Source of the DNA: Pseudoalteromonas luteoviolacea S2607
GTDB lineage: Bacteria > Pseudomonadota > Gammaproteobacteria > Enterobacterales > Alteromonadaceae
Length of the DNA stretch: 64,000 nt
Assembly (NCBI RefSeq): GCF_001625575.1
Contig: NZ_AUXV01000056.1
Span: forward strand, 496,001-560,000
Direction of reading: 5' to 3'
In this document: one piece after another, positions 44,020 to 52,993 of the stretch
Layout of the letters: every line of letters starts with the position of its first letter
How positions within the stretch are numbered: position 1 is the stretch's first letter
Translations under genes and position numbers: made by a program
The notes under the pieces: generated by a model
Seen by the model: only the letters and a program-made list of their open reading frames with translations
Database searches by the model: none
What the model was told of the DNA's origin: nothing

Positions 44020-44736
44020 TTGAATGCGGATTTCTTACTAGGGACGATAGCCTTTGCGACATCATTGATAGCAGCAATCATCGGATTTGGGGGCGGGATG
44101 TTATTGATTGCTATTCTGCCAATTTTTATTGCCCCCGCGCTGGTGATCCCTATTCATGGCATCACCCAAATTGCCAGTAATGCTTCACGCGCCGTTTTTT
44201 CATTTAATTATGTAAAGTGGTCTTTATTGCCTGCGTTTTTAGTTGGCTCAATTGCTGGCACTCTCTTATTTGGCTTGGTGCTATATGCCCTGCCTACAAC
44301 ATTTATACCTTTGGCAATTGGTACCTATTTACTTCTTAACTTATGGCACCGTCCATTTGCGAATTTTATAGGTAAATTTGAAAGCTATTATCTTATTGGT
44401 CTTTTGCAGACTGGCCTTGGACTGATCGTAGGCGCAACAGGTCCACTGTCACTATCAGTTCTCACCAAAGAGCTCACATCAAAAGATGAAGTTGTCGCGA
44501 CAAGCGCGGTGTTTATGACTATCAGCCACCTCGCCAAAATACCGGTATTTATGATGGTTACACAGATGCTTTGGCAAAGCTTAACATTGATTTTAATCAT
44601 GGTATTGGGGTCTATTCTCGGCTCATTTGTAGGCACAAAACTAAGACTCAAGGCAGACAATACCAAGTTAATAGCCTTAATTAAATTACTATTAACCTTA
44701 CTTGCACTTCACATGATTTTTGCTGTTTTCAAATAG
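44020..44736 (+). CDS. TauE/SafE family sulfite exporter-like permease
   Basis: The 238-residue protein has seven or eight hydrophobic segments and the two-part pattern of the TauE/SafE family: IIGFGGGMLLIAILP near the N-terminus and a matching LIVGATGPLSLSVL in the second half. Members move sulfite, sulfoacetate or related anions across the inner membrane; the substrate here is unknown. The start is the TTG at 44020, selected by AAGGAG (44008-44013) six bases before it. It follows the LysE-type gene closely on the same strand. Confidence 0.85.
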   Translation: MNADFLLGTIAFATSLIAAIIGFGGGMLLIAILPIFIAPALVIPIHGITQIASNASRAVFSFNYVKWSLLPAFLVGSIAGTLLFGLVLYALPTTFIPLAIGTYLLLNLWHRPFANFIGKFESYYLIGLLQTGLGLIVGATGPLSLSVLTKELTSKDEVVATSAVFMTISHLAKIPVFMMVTQMLWQSLTLILIMVLGSILGSFVGTKLRLKADNTKLIALIKLLLTLLALHMIFAVFK

Positions 44737-44874
44737 GTCTCAGCGCCAATTCCTTAGTCAATTTCTCCCTTAAACCGAAACAAAATTAGTACTTAGTTCG
44801 CTAACAATAGCTCCACACTCGCTCCATATTCCTAGCCTATAATGATGAATAGATAAATAAGATAGAGAATCGAC

Positions 44875-46767
44875 ATGCGCTTAATCACGACTGCTTTGTT
44901 GAGTTTAGCCACTTTGACTGGATGTCAATTTGGCGATAACGACACGCCAACAATAACGGAAGTCACCCCCACCCCCGAGGTAAAAAGCAACCTAGAAATT
45001 ACTGCAATTTCAACAGGCCCTTTGGACATGCTAGAACCTACCGATACGGTAAAAACTTACTACACTGTTGATGTAACGGGTTTTAACGATGTCGATGTAG
45101 AAGTTCACTTCTATCTAATGCACTCAGACGAACTTGACGTGCAAAGTGAACAGGAAACAGCAATTGAAGACATCCAACAAATTGCTGTCGTTGAGTTGAC
45201 CTCATTGAACGAAGGCTCAAGCGAGCACGAAATTGATCTGCGACTGCCTAATACGCTTGAAGGTGGAAACTACCACATTATTGCGCAAATTGATCCAAAC
45301 GATTTACACGTAGAAGATATCGAAGAAGACAATCACCCTTCGGTAGATCACCAGCCTCACCTTGATGGTGAATTCCCGCATGCTGATATTGTTGTACGTG
45401 AGCAAGAGGATCATGATTACAAGCTACTAGCAGCCTCTTTCGGCCAATCAGCTCTTATCTTGGATGTGCCAAATGTCGATAACGGAACCAGTGAGCATCA
45501 CTCAGATCTTATCGGTTACCTCGAAGCAGATTATGAAGGTGCCAATTTAGGGCTTTCACATATCAAAGCCGAAGTGATGGTTGCAGGAAACTGGGTAGAA
45601 ACTCATTTTTGGGATGCTCAAAACAAACAGTATTCAGATACACTAGCACATGCATTCACCGCTGAACTGCATGATGAACATATTGGTTTTGATATTGCTT
45701 TAGAGACTGAGTTATTACAACAAGTTTATGCTAATTATGATGCTCAGGGTGATAACCAGTTAGAGTTACGTTTTACGCTGATAGATGCAGCACAAGATTC
45801 AGAAACACGTACCGATAACAACGAGATCCTGACATCTATCCCGCTTTATTTCTTTGAACAGACTGATGAACCAGAGGCGCGTCCAGCAAAGCAGCAGCGC
45901 TTTGAAGAAACCGCCATTGCGCCAGCCGCAGTTGGCCTTGCAAACATCAACTTCTCGAGTGAGTTCAACAAGTCATATGGTGACAAGTCTAAGTTCAGTG
46001 TGGGTGTAGACTTGCAGGGTCAATTGTTTATTGTGCCTACTGGCGATCCGGGCGGTCGTATTACAGGTGAAGGGACAGTAGAAGCCTATTTCTTTAACGC
46101 CAAAAATACGCTGTTTAGCATTTCATATAACGGTAGCGCTTATATCAGTGGTCTAAACACTGGCTATGAATCAGAAATGATTATCTTCAACAACGTTGTT
46201 TTTGAAGACGAGAAGTTTACCGCAAAGTATGAAAAGTCATGGGAAAAGAAATGGGAAGAAGAAAAAGTACTTGCCCAAGCCACATTCACAGTGGGCCCAA
46301 TCCCGATTAAAGTCGAAGCAGGCGTTACTGGTAACCTTGGCTTTGAACTAACAGTAGGATACAACGCTGAGCTGTATGCTGAAGGCGACCTTTTTCATGT
46401 AGACTTTGGTGCATTTGGCCGTGGTGGCGTGAACCTTTTGGTAGCATCTGCCGGTGTGCAAGCGATTTTAAACTTGATCGATAACACCTTTGCAATGGAG
46501 TCAAACGCTGGGTTTGCATTACTGACCAATGACAACACCAACCCACATATTTACTACGGCATTGAACTGAAAAACGACCTAGATGTTATTTCAGGCAAGT
46601 TTGGTCTGTACGCTGAAACCTATGGTGTGAAGTGGTGTAAAAAATGGGGGATCCCTTACCCTTGCGGCAAGAAAACAACTCGTTATGATCTGTGGTTATA
46701 CCAAACCAACAGTGTGTTCAATAAATCGTGGACAATCTACTCCAAAGAAGGCGATATCAATCTATGA
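44875..46767 (+). CDS. Large lipoprotein coupled to a HEAT-like secreted protein
   Basis: The 630-residue protein starts MRLITTALLSLATLTGC (lipobox TLTGC, Cys17). The first 300 residues look like two beta-sandwich domains rich in Asp, Glu and His. The second half is beta-rich and contains repeated amphipathic strands (ISYNGSAYISGL, FTAKYEKSWEKKWEEE, GVTGNLGFELTVGY). The C-terminus has a paired-cysteine element WCKKWGIPYPCGKK. I recognise no domain. Its stop overlaps the next start (ATGA), so the two products are probably made together and act together at the envelope. A beta-rich binding or carrier surface is possible but unproven. Confidence 0.65.
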   Translation: MRLITTALLSLATLTGCQFGDNDTPTITEVTPTPEVKSNLEITAISTGPLDMLEPTDTVKTYYTVDVTGFNDVDVEVHFYLMHSDELDVQSEQETAIEDIQQIAVVELTSLNEGSSEHEIDLRLPNTLEGGNYHIIAQIDPNDLHVEDIEEDNHPSVDHQPHLDGEFPHADIVVREQEDHDYKLLAASFGQSALILDVPNVDNGTSEHHSDLIGYLEADYEGANLGLSHIKAEVMVAGNWVETHFWDAQNKQYSDTLAHAFTAELHDEHIGFDIALETELLQQVYANYDAQGDNQLELRFTLIDAAQDSETRTDNNEILTSIPLYFFEQTDEPEARPAKQQRFEETAIAPAAVGLANINFSSEFNKSYGDKSKFSVGVDLQGQLFIVPTGDPGGRITGEGTVEAYFFNAKNTLFSISYNGSAYISGLNTGYESEMIIFNNVVFEDEKFTAKYEKSWEKKWEEEKVLAQATFTVGPIPIKVEAGVTGNLGFELTVGYNAELYAEGDLFHVDFGAFGRGGVNLLVASAGVQAILNLIDNTFAMESNAGFALLTNDNTNPHIYYGIELKNDLDVISGKFGLYAETYGVKWCKKWGIPYPCGKKTTRYDLWLYQTNSVFNKSWTIYSKEGDINL

Positions 46768-48470
46768 TAACGCTTAATAACGTGATTTTAGCCGGTGCAC
46801 TTTGTGCACTGGCTAATTCTCAATATGTGCAGGCCAATTGCTCTGCTCAATTTGACTTTGCCATAGACACTCACACCACATTCAATTACGACCAAATTAA
46901 TAAACAAGGCCAACAAACACACATAAAGCTGTCTGGGCAACTCACAGTTAAAACCGCCGAACACAACGATGAAGCCGGCTGGTGGGCAATGAAAGCTGAC
47001 AATGTGCGTGCAGGGAGCGGACAATTTAGTTCAGAGCTGGACAGCTATACCGTACCATTTGCTTTTAAATTAACGCCGATGGGATTGATCAGCGACTTTT
47101 GGTTTCCATCCCCGCTCAATAAACAGAACCAAGACCAACTAAAAGGGTTGGCATATTATTTTCAATTTCAGCGCCACCCTGACAAGCAGCTTGAAATGGA
47201 GCAAGATACCCTAGGCCAGTATTCCGTATCTTATTTCTTTAAAGACGACAAAATCCAACTCAATAAGCAAAAGTACCAGCTACACAATGCCAATCAAGCT
47301 GCGCTGCAAACAATAAGTATCGCTTCATCCGGGCATGAAATTACGCCAAGTCCATGCTTTTTCACAACTCGATCAGGCCAAGAAACTTTACTGTTTACAG
47401 GCAAGTCGCAAAGCTTAAACCTGAAAACCAAACAGCAATATCGCCTTGACCCCGCTAAACAAGCCTACCCGTCTGTGCTGTTTTCTTTGCCTGCAGAATT
47501 GATCAGCTGGCCAACAGATAACCAAACACTTAGCCTCGAAGATGTTGCCCTGCTCAAAAAGGCATTAGTGCGATTGGTACTCGAAAATGATTTAACACAA
47601 ATTGCAGCCCATGATTTGGCAAAGCAGCTAACTCAATTTGACGCCGTGCTTGGTTCACTAGATGAGGTATTTTTAAAACAGCAGCTGCCAGATAATGCGC
47701 AAATGCGTTTATTCAACGCCTTGGGTCAGATAGATAGTAATAATAGCCAATTGTTGCTGGGCACGCTGCTGATAAAAGCCGATAAAGATCCGCTTATGCA
47801 ATTTAGAGCATTGAGAGCACTGTCTCAGGGCAGAAATGCTTTCAGTCCTGAACTCACCGTGCTACTCAAAGAACAAGTTGAAACGGGCTTCACCAGTTTG
47901 GACTCTGAAGTAACCAGTAGTTTTTACATGACCATTGGCGCGATGCTATATGGACGTGAGCCCGACGCTCAATCGCAACAATTACATAGTGCGCTCTCAG
48001 AGCAGCTTTCATTAGAAACAGATGAACGTATTCAATCAGCACTCATCACAGGGTTGGGCAATAGCCGCAATGAGCAACACTTTGAACAAATTGATAGTTA
48101 CACCAACAATCGCAACAAAAGTCTACAGAGATCCTCTTTTCGAGCCCTTGGTATGCTACAAACAGAACAAGCTTACATCAGTTTAGAAAAGCAGCTATCA
48201 GTACCTGCGCATCATAATCAAGTTGCACTGCTCAGCGCCCTTGGGAAATACCAGCTAAAGCCTGCGGCAAGTGATGCTGTACTCGCGATTGCAGTAAATA
48301 ACGAAAATGCAAAAAGCCGTTATGCAGCCATCAAAGCGCTGGCAACACAAAAAAATCAGGAAGGCATTAAACACACTTTAAAGTCGGCATTACGCTCGGA
48401 AACGTCTAAAAGAAATTTCAAAGCGATTGTTGAATTACTACATAGCACTGACAATTCAACGCAAAACTAA
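46764..48470 (+). CDS. Secreted protein: beta domain plus HEAT-like helical array
   Basis: The 568-residue protein begins at 46764, its ATG overlapping the preceding TGA, and has a signal peptide ending near VQANC. Residues 25-230 are beta-rich with Cys pairs. From about 270 it becomes helical, with HEAT-like repeats, for example MRLFNALGQIDSNNSQLLL and MQFRALRALSQGRNAF, then SRYAAIKALATQKN near the end. This order of a beta barrel followed by a helical superhelix recalls the lipid-transfer (vitellogenin N/MTP) module of animals. The likeness is structural in outline only, and I cannot test it here. A plain HEAT-repeat adaptor is the safer label. Confidence 0.65.
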   Translation: MITLNNVILAGALCALANSQYVQANCSAQFDFAIDTHTTFNYDQINKQGQQTHIKLSGQLTVKTAEHNDEAGWWAMKADNVRAGSGQFSSELDSYTVPFAFKLTPMGLISDFWFPSPLNKQNQDQLKGLAYYFQFQRHPDKQLEMEQDTLGQYSVSYFFKDDKIQLNKQKYQLHNANQAALQTISIASSGHEITPSPCFFTTRSGQETLLFTGKSQSLNLKTKQQYRLDPAKQAYPSVLFSLPAELISWPTDNQTLSLEDVALLKKALVRLVLENDLTQIAAHDLAKQLTQFDAVLGSLDEVFLKQQLPDNAQMRLFNALGQIDSNNSQLLLGTLLIKADKDPLMQFRALRALSQGRNAFSPELTVLLKEQVETGFTSLDSEVTSSFYMTIGAMLYGREPDAQSQQLHSALSEQLSLETDERIQSALITGLGNSRNEQHFEQIDSYTNNRNKSLQRSSFRALGMLQTEQAYISLEKQLSVPAHHNQVALLSALGKYQLKPAASDAVLAIAVNNENAKSRYAAIKALATQKNQEGIKHTLKSALRSETSKRNFKAIVELLHSTDNSTQN

Positions 48471-48481
48471 ATCCCCGCCTG

Positions 48482-48516
48482 CAGCCATCGTCTAATTGTT
48501 CGATGGCTGTGTTTCT
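48482..48516 (+). terminator. Rho-independent terminator after the lipoprotein pair
   Basis: CAGCCATCG (48482-48490) pairs with CGATGGCTG (48501-48509), followed by a T-rich tail. It closes the two-gene operon ending at 48470. Confidence 0.7.
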
Positions 48517-48588
48517 TACCACACCAATATTAACACGGCTTAATATCAACAGGATCACTGCACCTTACTAAACTGACGAGTTCAATAT

Positions 48589-48948
48589 ATGCACCTACAA
48601 CCACCCATACCCATACTACGTTCCTTTGATGAATACCAAGCCAAGCAATTTTACATAGACTTTTTGGGGTTTCAGTTAGACTGGGAGCATAAACATGAGA
48701 CGGGGCTGCCACTATATATGCAAATATCTCAGGGAAAGTGTGTACTTCATCTTTCGGAGCATTACGCAGACGCCACTCCCGGTGCATCACTTAGAATTGC
48801 TGTAGCAGATCTCGTTCCCTTTCAACAGTTATTAGAGAGCAAACAGTTCAAACATGCTCGCCCTGACGTTAATACCCAGCCATGGGGCTTAGAAATGCCA
48901 ATTGTGGATCCATTTGGTAATAAACTGATTTTCACTCAACTGGCTTAA
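48589..48948 (+). CDS. VOC/glyoxalase superfamily protein
   Basis: The 119-residue protein has the pattern of a single VOC domain of the bleomycin-resistance-like type: PILRSFDEYQAKQFYIDFLGFQLDWEH at the start, then CVLHLSEHY with a potential metal His, and a C-terminal WGLEMPIVDPFGNKLIFTQ. Members bind metal or small ligands and act in resistance or isomerisation; no substrate is suggested. The ATG at 48589 is preceded by a weak GAG. Unlike the VOC gene at 14789-15211, it is intact. Confidence 0.75.
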   Translation: MHLQPPIPILRSFDEYQAKQFYIDFLGFQLDWEHKHETGLPLYMQISQGKCVLHLSEHYADATPGASLRIAVADLVPFQQLLESKQFKHARPDVNTQPWGLEMPIVDPFGNKLIFTQLA

Positions 48949-48951
48949 AAA

Positions 48952-48969
48952 GGCAGCACATTCGCTGCC
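48952..48969 (-). terminator. Terminator of the rhodanese gene
   Basis: GGCAGC and GCTGCC form a stem with a 6-base loop. On the minus strand they are followed by a run of T, directly after the rhodanese stop. It may also end the VOC transcript from the other side. Confidence 0.7.
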
Positions 48970-48979
48970 ATAAAAGTGA

Positions 48980-49393
48980 CTATTTTTGTGCGTCGTCAAC
49001 ACGCCTGTGAACTGGGTAGCGCTCAAAATCCTCCCAATAATGGATCCCTCCAAGCATTTCTTTGACTAAATACCCCAGAGCAGAGAGCTTTTGTGCAGCT
49101 TTACTTGCGCCATTGCATCCAGGTCCCCAGCAATAAACGATGAATAACGTATCCTTGTTAAACTCTTGCATACGATCTTGAGTTATTTCACCGTGTGGTA
49201 TGTTAATCGCAGTAATAGCATGACTCTTTAAAAATGCTTCTCTGGCTCGTACATCAATGAGTACAAAGTCGTGATTGCCAGATTTGATATCCGCATAAAC
49301 ATCAGAACAGTCTGTCTCAAACGCGAGTTTATCTGAAAAATACTGATGTGCCTGTTTAGTGTCTTTCTCGATGACGTAACGTACATTAGACAT
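48980..49393 (-). CDS. Rhodanese-domain protein
   Basis: The 137-residue protein is a single rhodanese domain with no signal peptide. Visible are VLIDVRAREAFLKSHA and INIPHGEI, and the active loop YCWGPGCNGA with Cys88 as likely nucleophile and Cys93 nearby. The family transfers sulfane sulfur or binds sulfur species in the cytoplasm. The second cysteine in the loop is known in this subgroup, but no substrate is fixed. GGAG before the ATG at 49393 supports the start. It is transcribed on its own. Confidence 0.85.
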   Translation of the reverse strand: MSNVRYVIEKDTKQAHQYFSDKLAFETDCSDVYADIKSGNHDFVLIDVRAREAFLKSHAITAINIPHGEITQDRMQEFNKDTLFIVYCWGPGCNGASKAAQKLSALGYLVKEMLGGIHYWEDFERYPVHRRVDDAQK

Positions 49394-49498
49394 GATTTAA
49401 CTCCTTAATTAACCTACTGAATACTCTACTAAGTGACTGCTAATTAAGGAATTCATAAGTTTGGAACGCAGTGTTCAGACATGCTTAATGTATTTCCT

Positions 49499-50884
49499 TT
49501 AGTCTTTCATCTGCTCAATGGCGACGATTTCTGAGCGGTTCATAGTGAGTTTGTAACGTTCAAGCTGGACCTCACCTTTGGTCTTAAAACGCATGACTAG
49601 ATTGATTTGATAACGCCGCTCTACAGAGTTTTTTGACACTTTGTGCCCCTCTAAGCTGTAAAGCTTTCCAGCGCCTTTTTTCAAGTAGCGTGCAAATGAA
49701 CTCATGTTAAATGTGATACGCTGCTGCACTTCCTCATACCCAGGTAAGAACTCATCTACGTGCACTTGGTTCTTTGCACAAAAATGCAAGAAATTCGCTT
49801 CTTGTCGATTCTGCCTGCCCCGTTTTTTGAGCAACTTATCAACATCGTCTGGGATCTCTTTTTTCTTGATATGCTCCAACCATATAGTTTGGGTGCAAAC
49901 CGTTGCATCATTCACAGAGTTCTTGAACTTGTTGCGCCACTTTGGCCTACCTTTTTGTACCTGTCGCCAGGCCCACTGAGTTAAGTCATCTTTAAAGGTT
50001 TCCCTTAAACCGTAAATAACCCCCAATAACGCGATGAGGGCAACTGTGATCTCTTCAAAATTAGAACGCGCATTGAGGACAAGGTACATCACGAATGCCA
50101 TTATCACTGCCGTTACCGCACCACGCGCCAGACGTTTTAAGTTTGCGCCTAAGTTGGTCGTTTCTTTATTAAAAACGACCCCATACTCAATCAGCCTTTC
50201 GAGTAAACGCATCTTATTGGTAATGCGATTGGGGTCATCTAAAGTAACTTGTGAGTTATAACTAAGCTTTTCACGATACTCACTCTCTTGTTTACAAAAA
50301 TCGACTACTGCACTTCTCTCGCGACTGAACTCACTAGATTTTGGGCCTCTTGCAAGTAGTTTCAAAAATGCTTGCTCTGTATGCCAACTCAAATAGTTGT
50401 CCGCATTTTGAAAGTATGACTTTAGCTTGTTATCTGGTGGTGTGTAGCGCCGCAGCTTTACTAACAAACGTGCCGACTGTTCAACCAGCTCAATCGCTGC
50501 AGGATAAAACTCTTCAGCTTGCTTCAGTTTAAGCGTGTCTTTCACATCTGCGTCTAAAGCAATACGAATTTGATAGCAAAACAAATTTAAGTTCACTCGA
50601 TAGTCACTCTTTTGTCCTTTGCTTTGGCTAATAAAACGGCTTCTGACTAATGGCAAGTGTAACTGTTCAGAATAGTAAGCACTGTGACTCTTAATGTTTG
50701 CATTAAAGTAGTCCACTTCATTTAACGTGTTGGCATTGATACCCATATCGGTGGGTATCGAAAAATACAGGTCAAGTTGGTTGGTCTCTTTGGGCAGGAG
50801 CTGATAATTGATTTTAAAAGATAGGCTTTCGTCTTGGCTTAGTTTCGCTTTACTCACTCGAATAATGTACCTCCAATTTTTCAT
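49499..50884 (-). CDS. Membrane protein, 461 aa, unknown
   Basis: The protein has two closely spaced transmembrane helices (about 254-271 and 278-293), with about 250 residues before them and 165 after, so both long ends probably face the cytoplasm. The N-terminal part mixes strands and helices; a helical region near 120-240 is rich in charged residues. The C-terminal part ends in beta strands (RYQINLVMRFK, QLERYKLT). I recognise no domain. The hairpin resembles a membrane anchor joining two cytoplasmic domains, but no enzyme motif is seen. The gene is alone on the minus strand. Confidence 0.6.
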   Translation of the reverse strand: MKNWRYIIRVSKAKLSQDESLSFKINYQLLPKETNQLDLYFSIPTDMGINANTLNEVDYFNANIKSHSAYYSEQLHLPLVRSRFISQSKGQKSDYRVNLNLFCYQIRIALDADVKDTLKLKQAEEFYPAAIELVEQSARLLVKLRRYTPPDNKLKSYFQNADNYLSWHTEQAFLKLLARGPKSSEFSRERSAVVDFCKQESEYREKLSYNSQVTLDDPNRITNKMRLLERLIEYGVVFNKETTNLGANLKRLARGAVTAVIMAFVMYLVLNARSNFEEITVALIALLGVIYGLRETFKDDLTQWAWRQVQKGRPKWRNKFKNSVNDATVCTQTIWLEHIKKKEIPDDVDKLLKKRGRQNRQEANFLHFCAKNQVHVDEFLPGYEEVQQRITFNMSSFARYLKKGAGKLYSLEGHKVSKNSVERRYQINLVMRFKTKGEVQLERYKLTMNRSEIVAIEQMKD

Positions 50885-51019
50885 ACTCTAAAATTATAAC
50901 ACAAATCCTTTGGGAACATTGGCTTATGCACTTAAAACTCGCTCTTTTGTACCAAAGTCGCGGTTTGCAAGCCTGAAACTTTTAGCGATAATGGGGTTTT
51001 AATTCAATAAGAAGTATCA

Positions 51020-51391
51020 ATGACAAATTTACCCCAATCACCTGAAAATATTGAAAGCTTTATAAAACGTGTAACAACGCAGGGCAACACCATAGAATTT
51101 GAGCAAACCATATCCTTGATAGACAGCCACTACGAATTTAATGCATGTGCATTTAAAAATGGCGAACAGCACAATGAAGCAGGCACCAACTTGGGTTCAT
51201 GCAAAATATTAGCATTTGCAAAACTGAATAACTTGTCAGAACATGCAACGCTGCACTGCTTTGGCCGCTATTACAGGGAAGATGTTTTACTCAACCCTAA
51301 AGGCACTGATCACGCAAATATCAGAAACTTCATACAATTTGGCTGGCAAGGCGTGTCATTCTCTCAACTCCCTTTGGTTCAAAAGTCATAA
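51020..51391 (+). CDS. HopJ family protein
   Basis: The 123-residue protein matches the HopJ family (PF08888), named for a plant-pathogen type III effector but widespread in free-living gammaproteobacteria. Landmarks are FEQTISLIDSHYEFNACAFKNG, NEAGTNLGSCKILAFA and the C-terminal ANIRNFIQFGWQGVSF. There is no type III secretion gene nearby, so an effector role is very unlikely here; the cellular role is unknown. The ATG at 51020 gives the expected N-terminus. Confidence 0.88.
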   Translation: MTNLPQSPENIESFIKRVTTQGNTIEFEQTISLIDSHYEFNACAFKNGEQHNEAGTNLGSCKILAFAKLNNLSEHATLHCFGRYYREDVLLNPKGTDHANIRNFIQFGWQGVSFSQLPLVQKS

Positions 51392-51535
51392 GTTAATTCG
51401 GGCACATCGCACACGAATAATAAGCATGCGCCCACCCTTTAATACCAATACTCCCCGCCTTGCCACTTTGTATCATATGAATCCAAACCGGCAGTGCTTT
51501 CGTATAACCACGCTTTGACAATGCCTTGGATTAAG

Positions 51536-51787
51536 ATGCAATTTAGAGAAGACGAAACATCACGAATAATTGAAATGGCCTGGGAAGATAGGACCCCATT
51601 TGAGGCAATACACACCTTGTTTGGGTTAGATGAACAAGCTGTTATTCAGCTCATGCGAAGAAACCTTAAGCCTCGCAGTTTTAATAGTTGGCGAACACGT
51701 GTATCTGGACGAAAAACCAAACATTTACACATGCGCTCTAAAGACGTTGTAAGGGGTTACTGCAAGACCCAATATAAACATAGGTAA
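51536..51787 (+). CDS. TIGR03643 family protein
   Basis: The 83-residue basic protein matches a small conserved family (TIGR03643) of unknown function. Its core is SRIIEMAWEDRTPFEAIHTLFGL followed by VIQLMRRNLKP and a basic C-terminus W-R-T-R-V-x-G-R-K-T-K-H. The helix pair plus basic tail looks able to bind nucleic acid. Starts at 51521 and 51536 both fit; I prefer 51536 because it matches the usual family start, though no clear ribosome site decides it. It lies downstream of the HopJ gene. Confidence 0.75.
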   Translation: MQFREDETSRIIEMAWEDRTPFEAIHTLFGLDEQAVIQLMRRNLKPRSFNSWRTRVSGRKTKHLHMRSKDVVRGYCKTQYKHR

Positions 51788-51848
51788 CCTTTGAAAGTAG
51801 CTTTGCACAATTTTCGCGCAGATTATATTTTGTGAGTAGAGCGAAAGA

Positions 51849-51868
51849 GATGGGCCCACAAGCCCATC
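51849..51868 (-). terminator. Terminator of the response regulator gene
   Basis: GATGGGC (51849-51855) and GCCCATC (51862-51868) form a 7-bp stem with a 6-base loop just beyond the response regulator stop. A modest T-rich sequence follows on the minus strand. Confidence 0.5.
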
Positions 51869-51890
51869 GACATAGATTTTAGCCATGCAC

Positions 51891-52319
51891 TCAACCAGCA
51901 TTACAAGTTGCCATAGTCTCTTTTAAATTCTGCGTGGTTAAGTCTTCTTTCACTAAATAGCCTTTTACAAAGTCATAGCCTTTTACTCTGTGCTTATCTT
52001 CGTCACATTTTGAAGAGGTATACAACGTAAGAATCGAGTTTTCAAATACTGGAGTGGTCGCTCTCAACTTAACAAAAGCTTCTAAAAACTCAAAACCATC
52101 CATAAGCGGCATGTTGATATCGAGGAAAATAATCACAGGGGGAAACTTGTCAGGAAATAGTTTCGCATTGTGCTCATAGTTAGACAAAAAATCGATCGCG
52201 ACTTGTCCGTTGTCAGCTTCAAAGATATGACCTGTGTAGCCGGCATTTTTCAACGCACGTTTCAGTAGATATCTGTCTACCTCATCGTCGTCTATCATCA
52301 TAATGGTATATTCTCTCAT
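51891..52319 (-). CDS. Single-domain response regulator (CheY-like receiver)
   Basis: The 142-residue protein is a receiver domain alone. Acidic residues 10-12 (DDD), the phospho-acceptor Asp67 in IFLDINMPLMDG, Thr/Ser in TLYTSS and Lys in GYLVKED can all be seen. Two insertions lengthen the loops, as in the subgroup of receivers (Rcp1-like) paired with phytochrome or hybrid kinases. No kinase gene is adjacent, so its partner is elsewhere. AGGA before the ATG at 52319 supports the start. Confidence 0.9.
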   Translation of the reverse strand: MREYTIMMIDDDEVDRYLLKRALKNAGYTGHIFEADNGQVAIDFLSNYEHNAKLFPDKFPPVIIFLDINMPLMDGFEFLEAFVKLRATTPVFENSILTLYTSSKCDEDKHRVKGYDFVKGYLVKEDLTTQNLKETMATCNAG

Positions 52320-52518
52320 CTACACTTTCCTTACTCTGAGATAGGTCAATAAAGTCAATATAAAAGGCTGAGTTTATTTAAATCAACAGCTTAGATTATT
52401 TAACTGTTCACTGGTGCTCACTTTAGTCTAGTCAAGCAGCTGTGTTCTACAAATTAAAGTAAGTAGTAGGTGTATAAAATGAAGCTGTCTTTTGAAGTAT
52501 GTAAAGAAGAAAAAGTGA

Positions 52519-52749
52519 CTATGTAACTGCTTCAAGATAGATCAAATTTGCCATTGCTTGTTCATTAGTCGAACCACAGGTTTCTTTGTCTGCTTTGAAA
52601 TCACTGCACACCTTGGGACGTTCTGGCTTACCAAAAATTGAGCAGAGGTTCTGCTCGTTTAAATACTCACAGCGCACATTGGCTGCTTTTTTCAAAGAGC
52701 TGATACTTGGGGCGATACAACAAGCACCGCAGCCTAACCTACACTCCAT
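52519..52749 (-). CDS. YkgJ family cysteine-cluster protein
   Basis: The 76-residue protein has the cluster C3-x3-C7-x2-C10-C11 at its start, then C-x-Y-L, L-C-S-I and V-C-S-D-F in the usual order, and a final Cys near residue 60. This matches the YkgJ/UPF0153 family, thought to bind zinc or an iron-sulfur cluster. The start at 52749, with GGGGAG before it, gives MECRLGCGACC; the ATG at 52773 is upstream of that site. Function is unknown. Confidence 0.8.
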   Translation of the reverse strand: MECRLGCGACCIAPSISSLKKAANVRCEYLNEQNLCSIFGKPERPKVCSDFKADKETCGSTNEQAMANLIYLEAVT

Positions 52750-52857
52750 TTTACTCCCCAACCCAAAAAGCAAAGATTATACGTGTTAGCACACTTTCTG
52801 TATGCAAAAAATGATTCTTTTATTAAATTTTAAGCAATTGTACCTGCTAATTGTAAA

Positions 52858-52956
52858 ATTGTGACAATAGTCGCAATGCTTTGTTACATATTGATATGAG
52901 ATCAAAACACCTAGAAATATCTATTGGCGTATTATTCTGTGTAACCGATACGTATC
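52858..52956 (+). promoter_or_regulatory. Possible operators upstream of the RND pair
   Basis: Two short palindromes lie in the promoter region of the RND pair: ATTGTGACAAT (52858-52868) and GATACGTATC (52947-52956). Either could bind a TetR-type repressor, but no regulator gene is adjacent. This is tentative. Confidence 0.3.
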
Positions 52957-52993
52957 AGTATCAAATTTGTCAATTCAGGAAGGAATTAACATC

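Noticed and set aside
43383..44736. LysE and TauE exporters as self-resistance for the cluster
   Set aside because: They lie beyond the cluster terminator and two unrelated genes, and belong to general exporter families; there is no specific link.
51020..51391. Type III secretion effector
   Set aside because: HopJ-family proteins are common in non-pathogens and no secretion genes are near.
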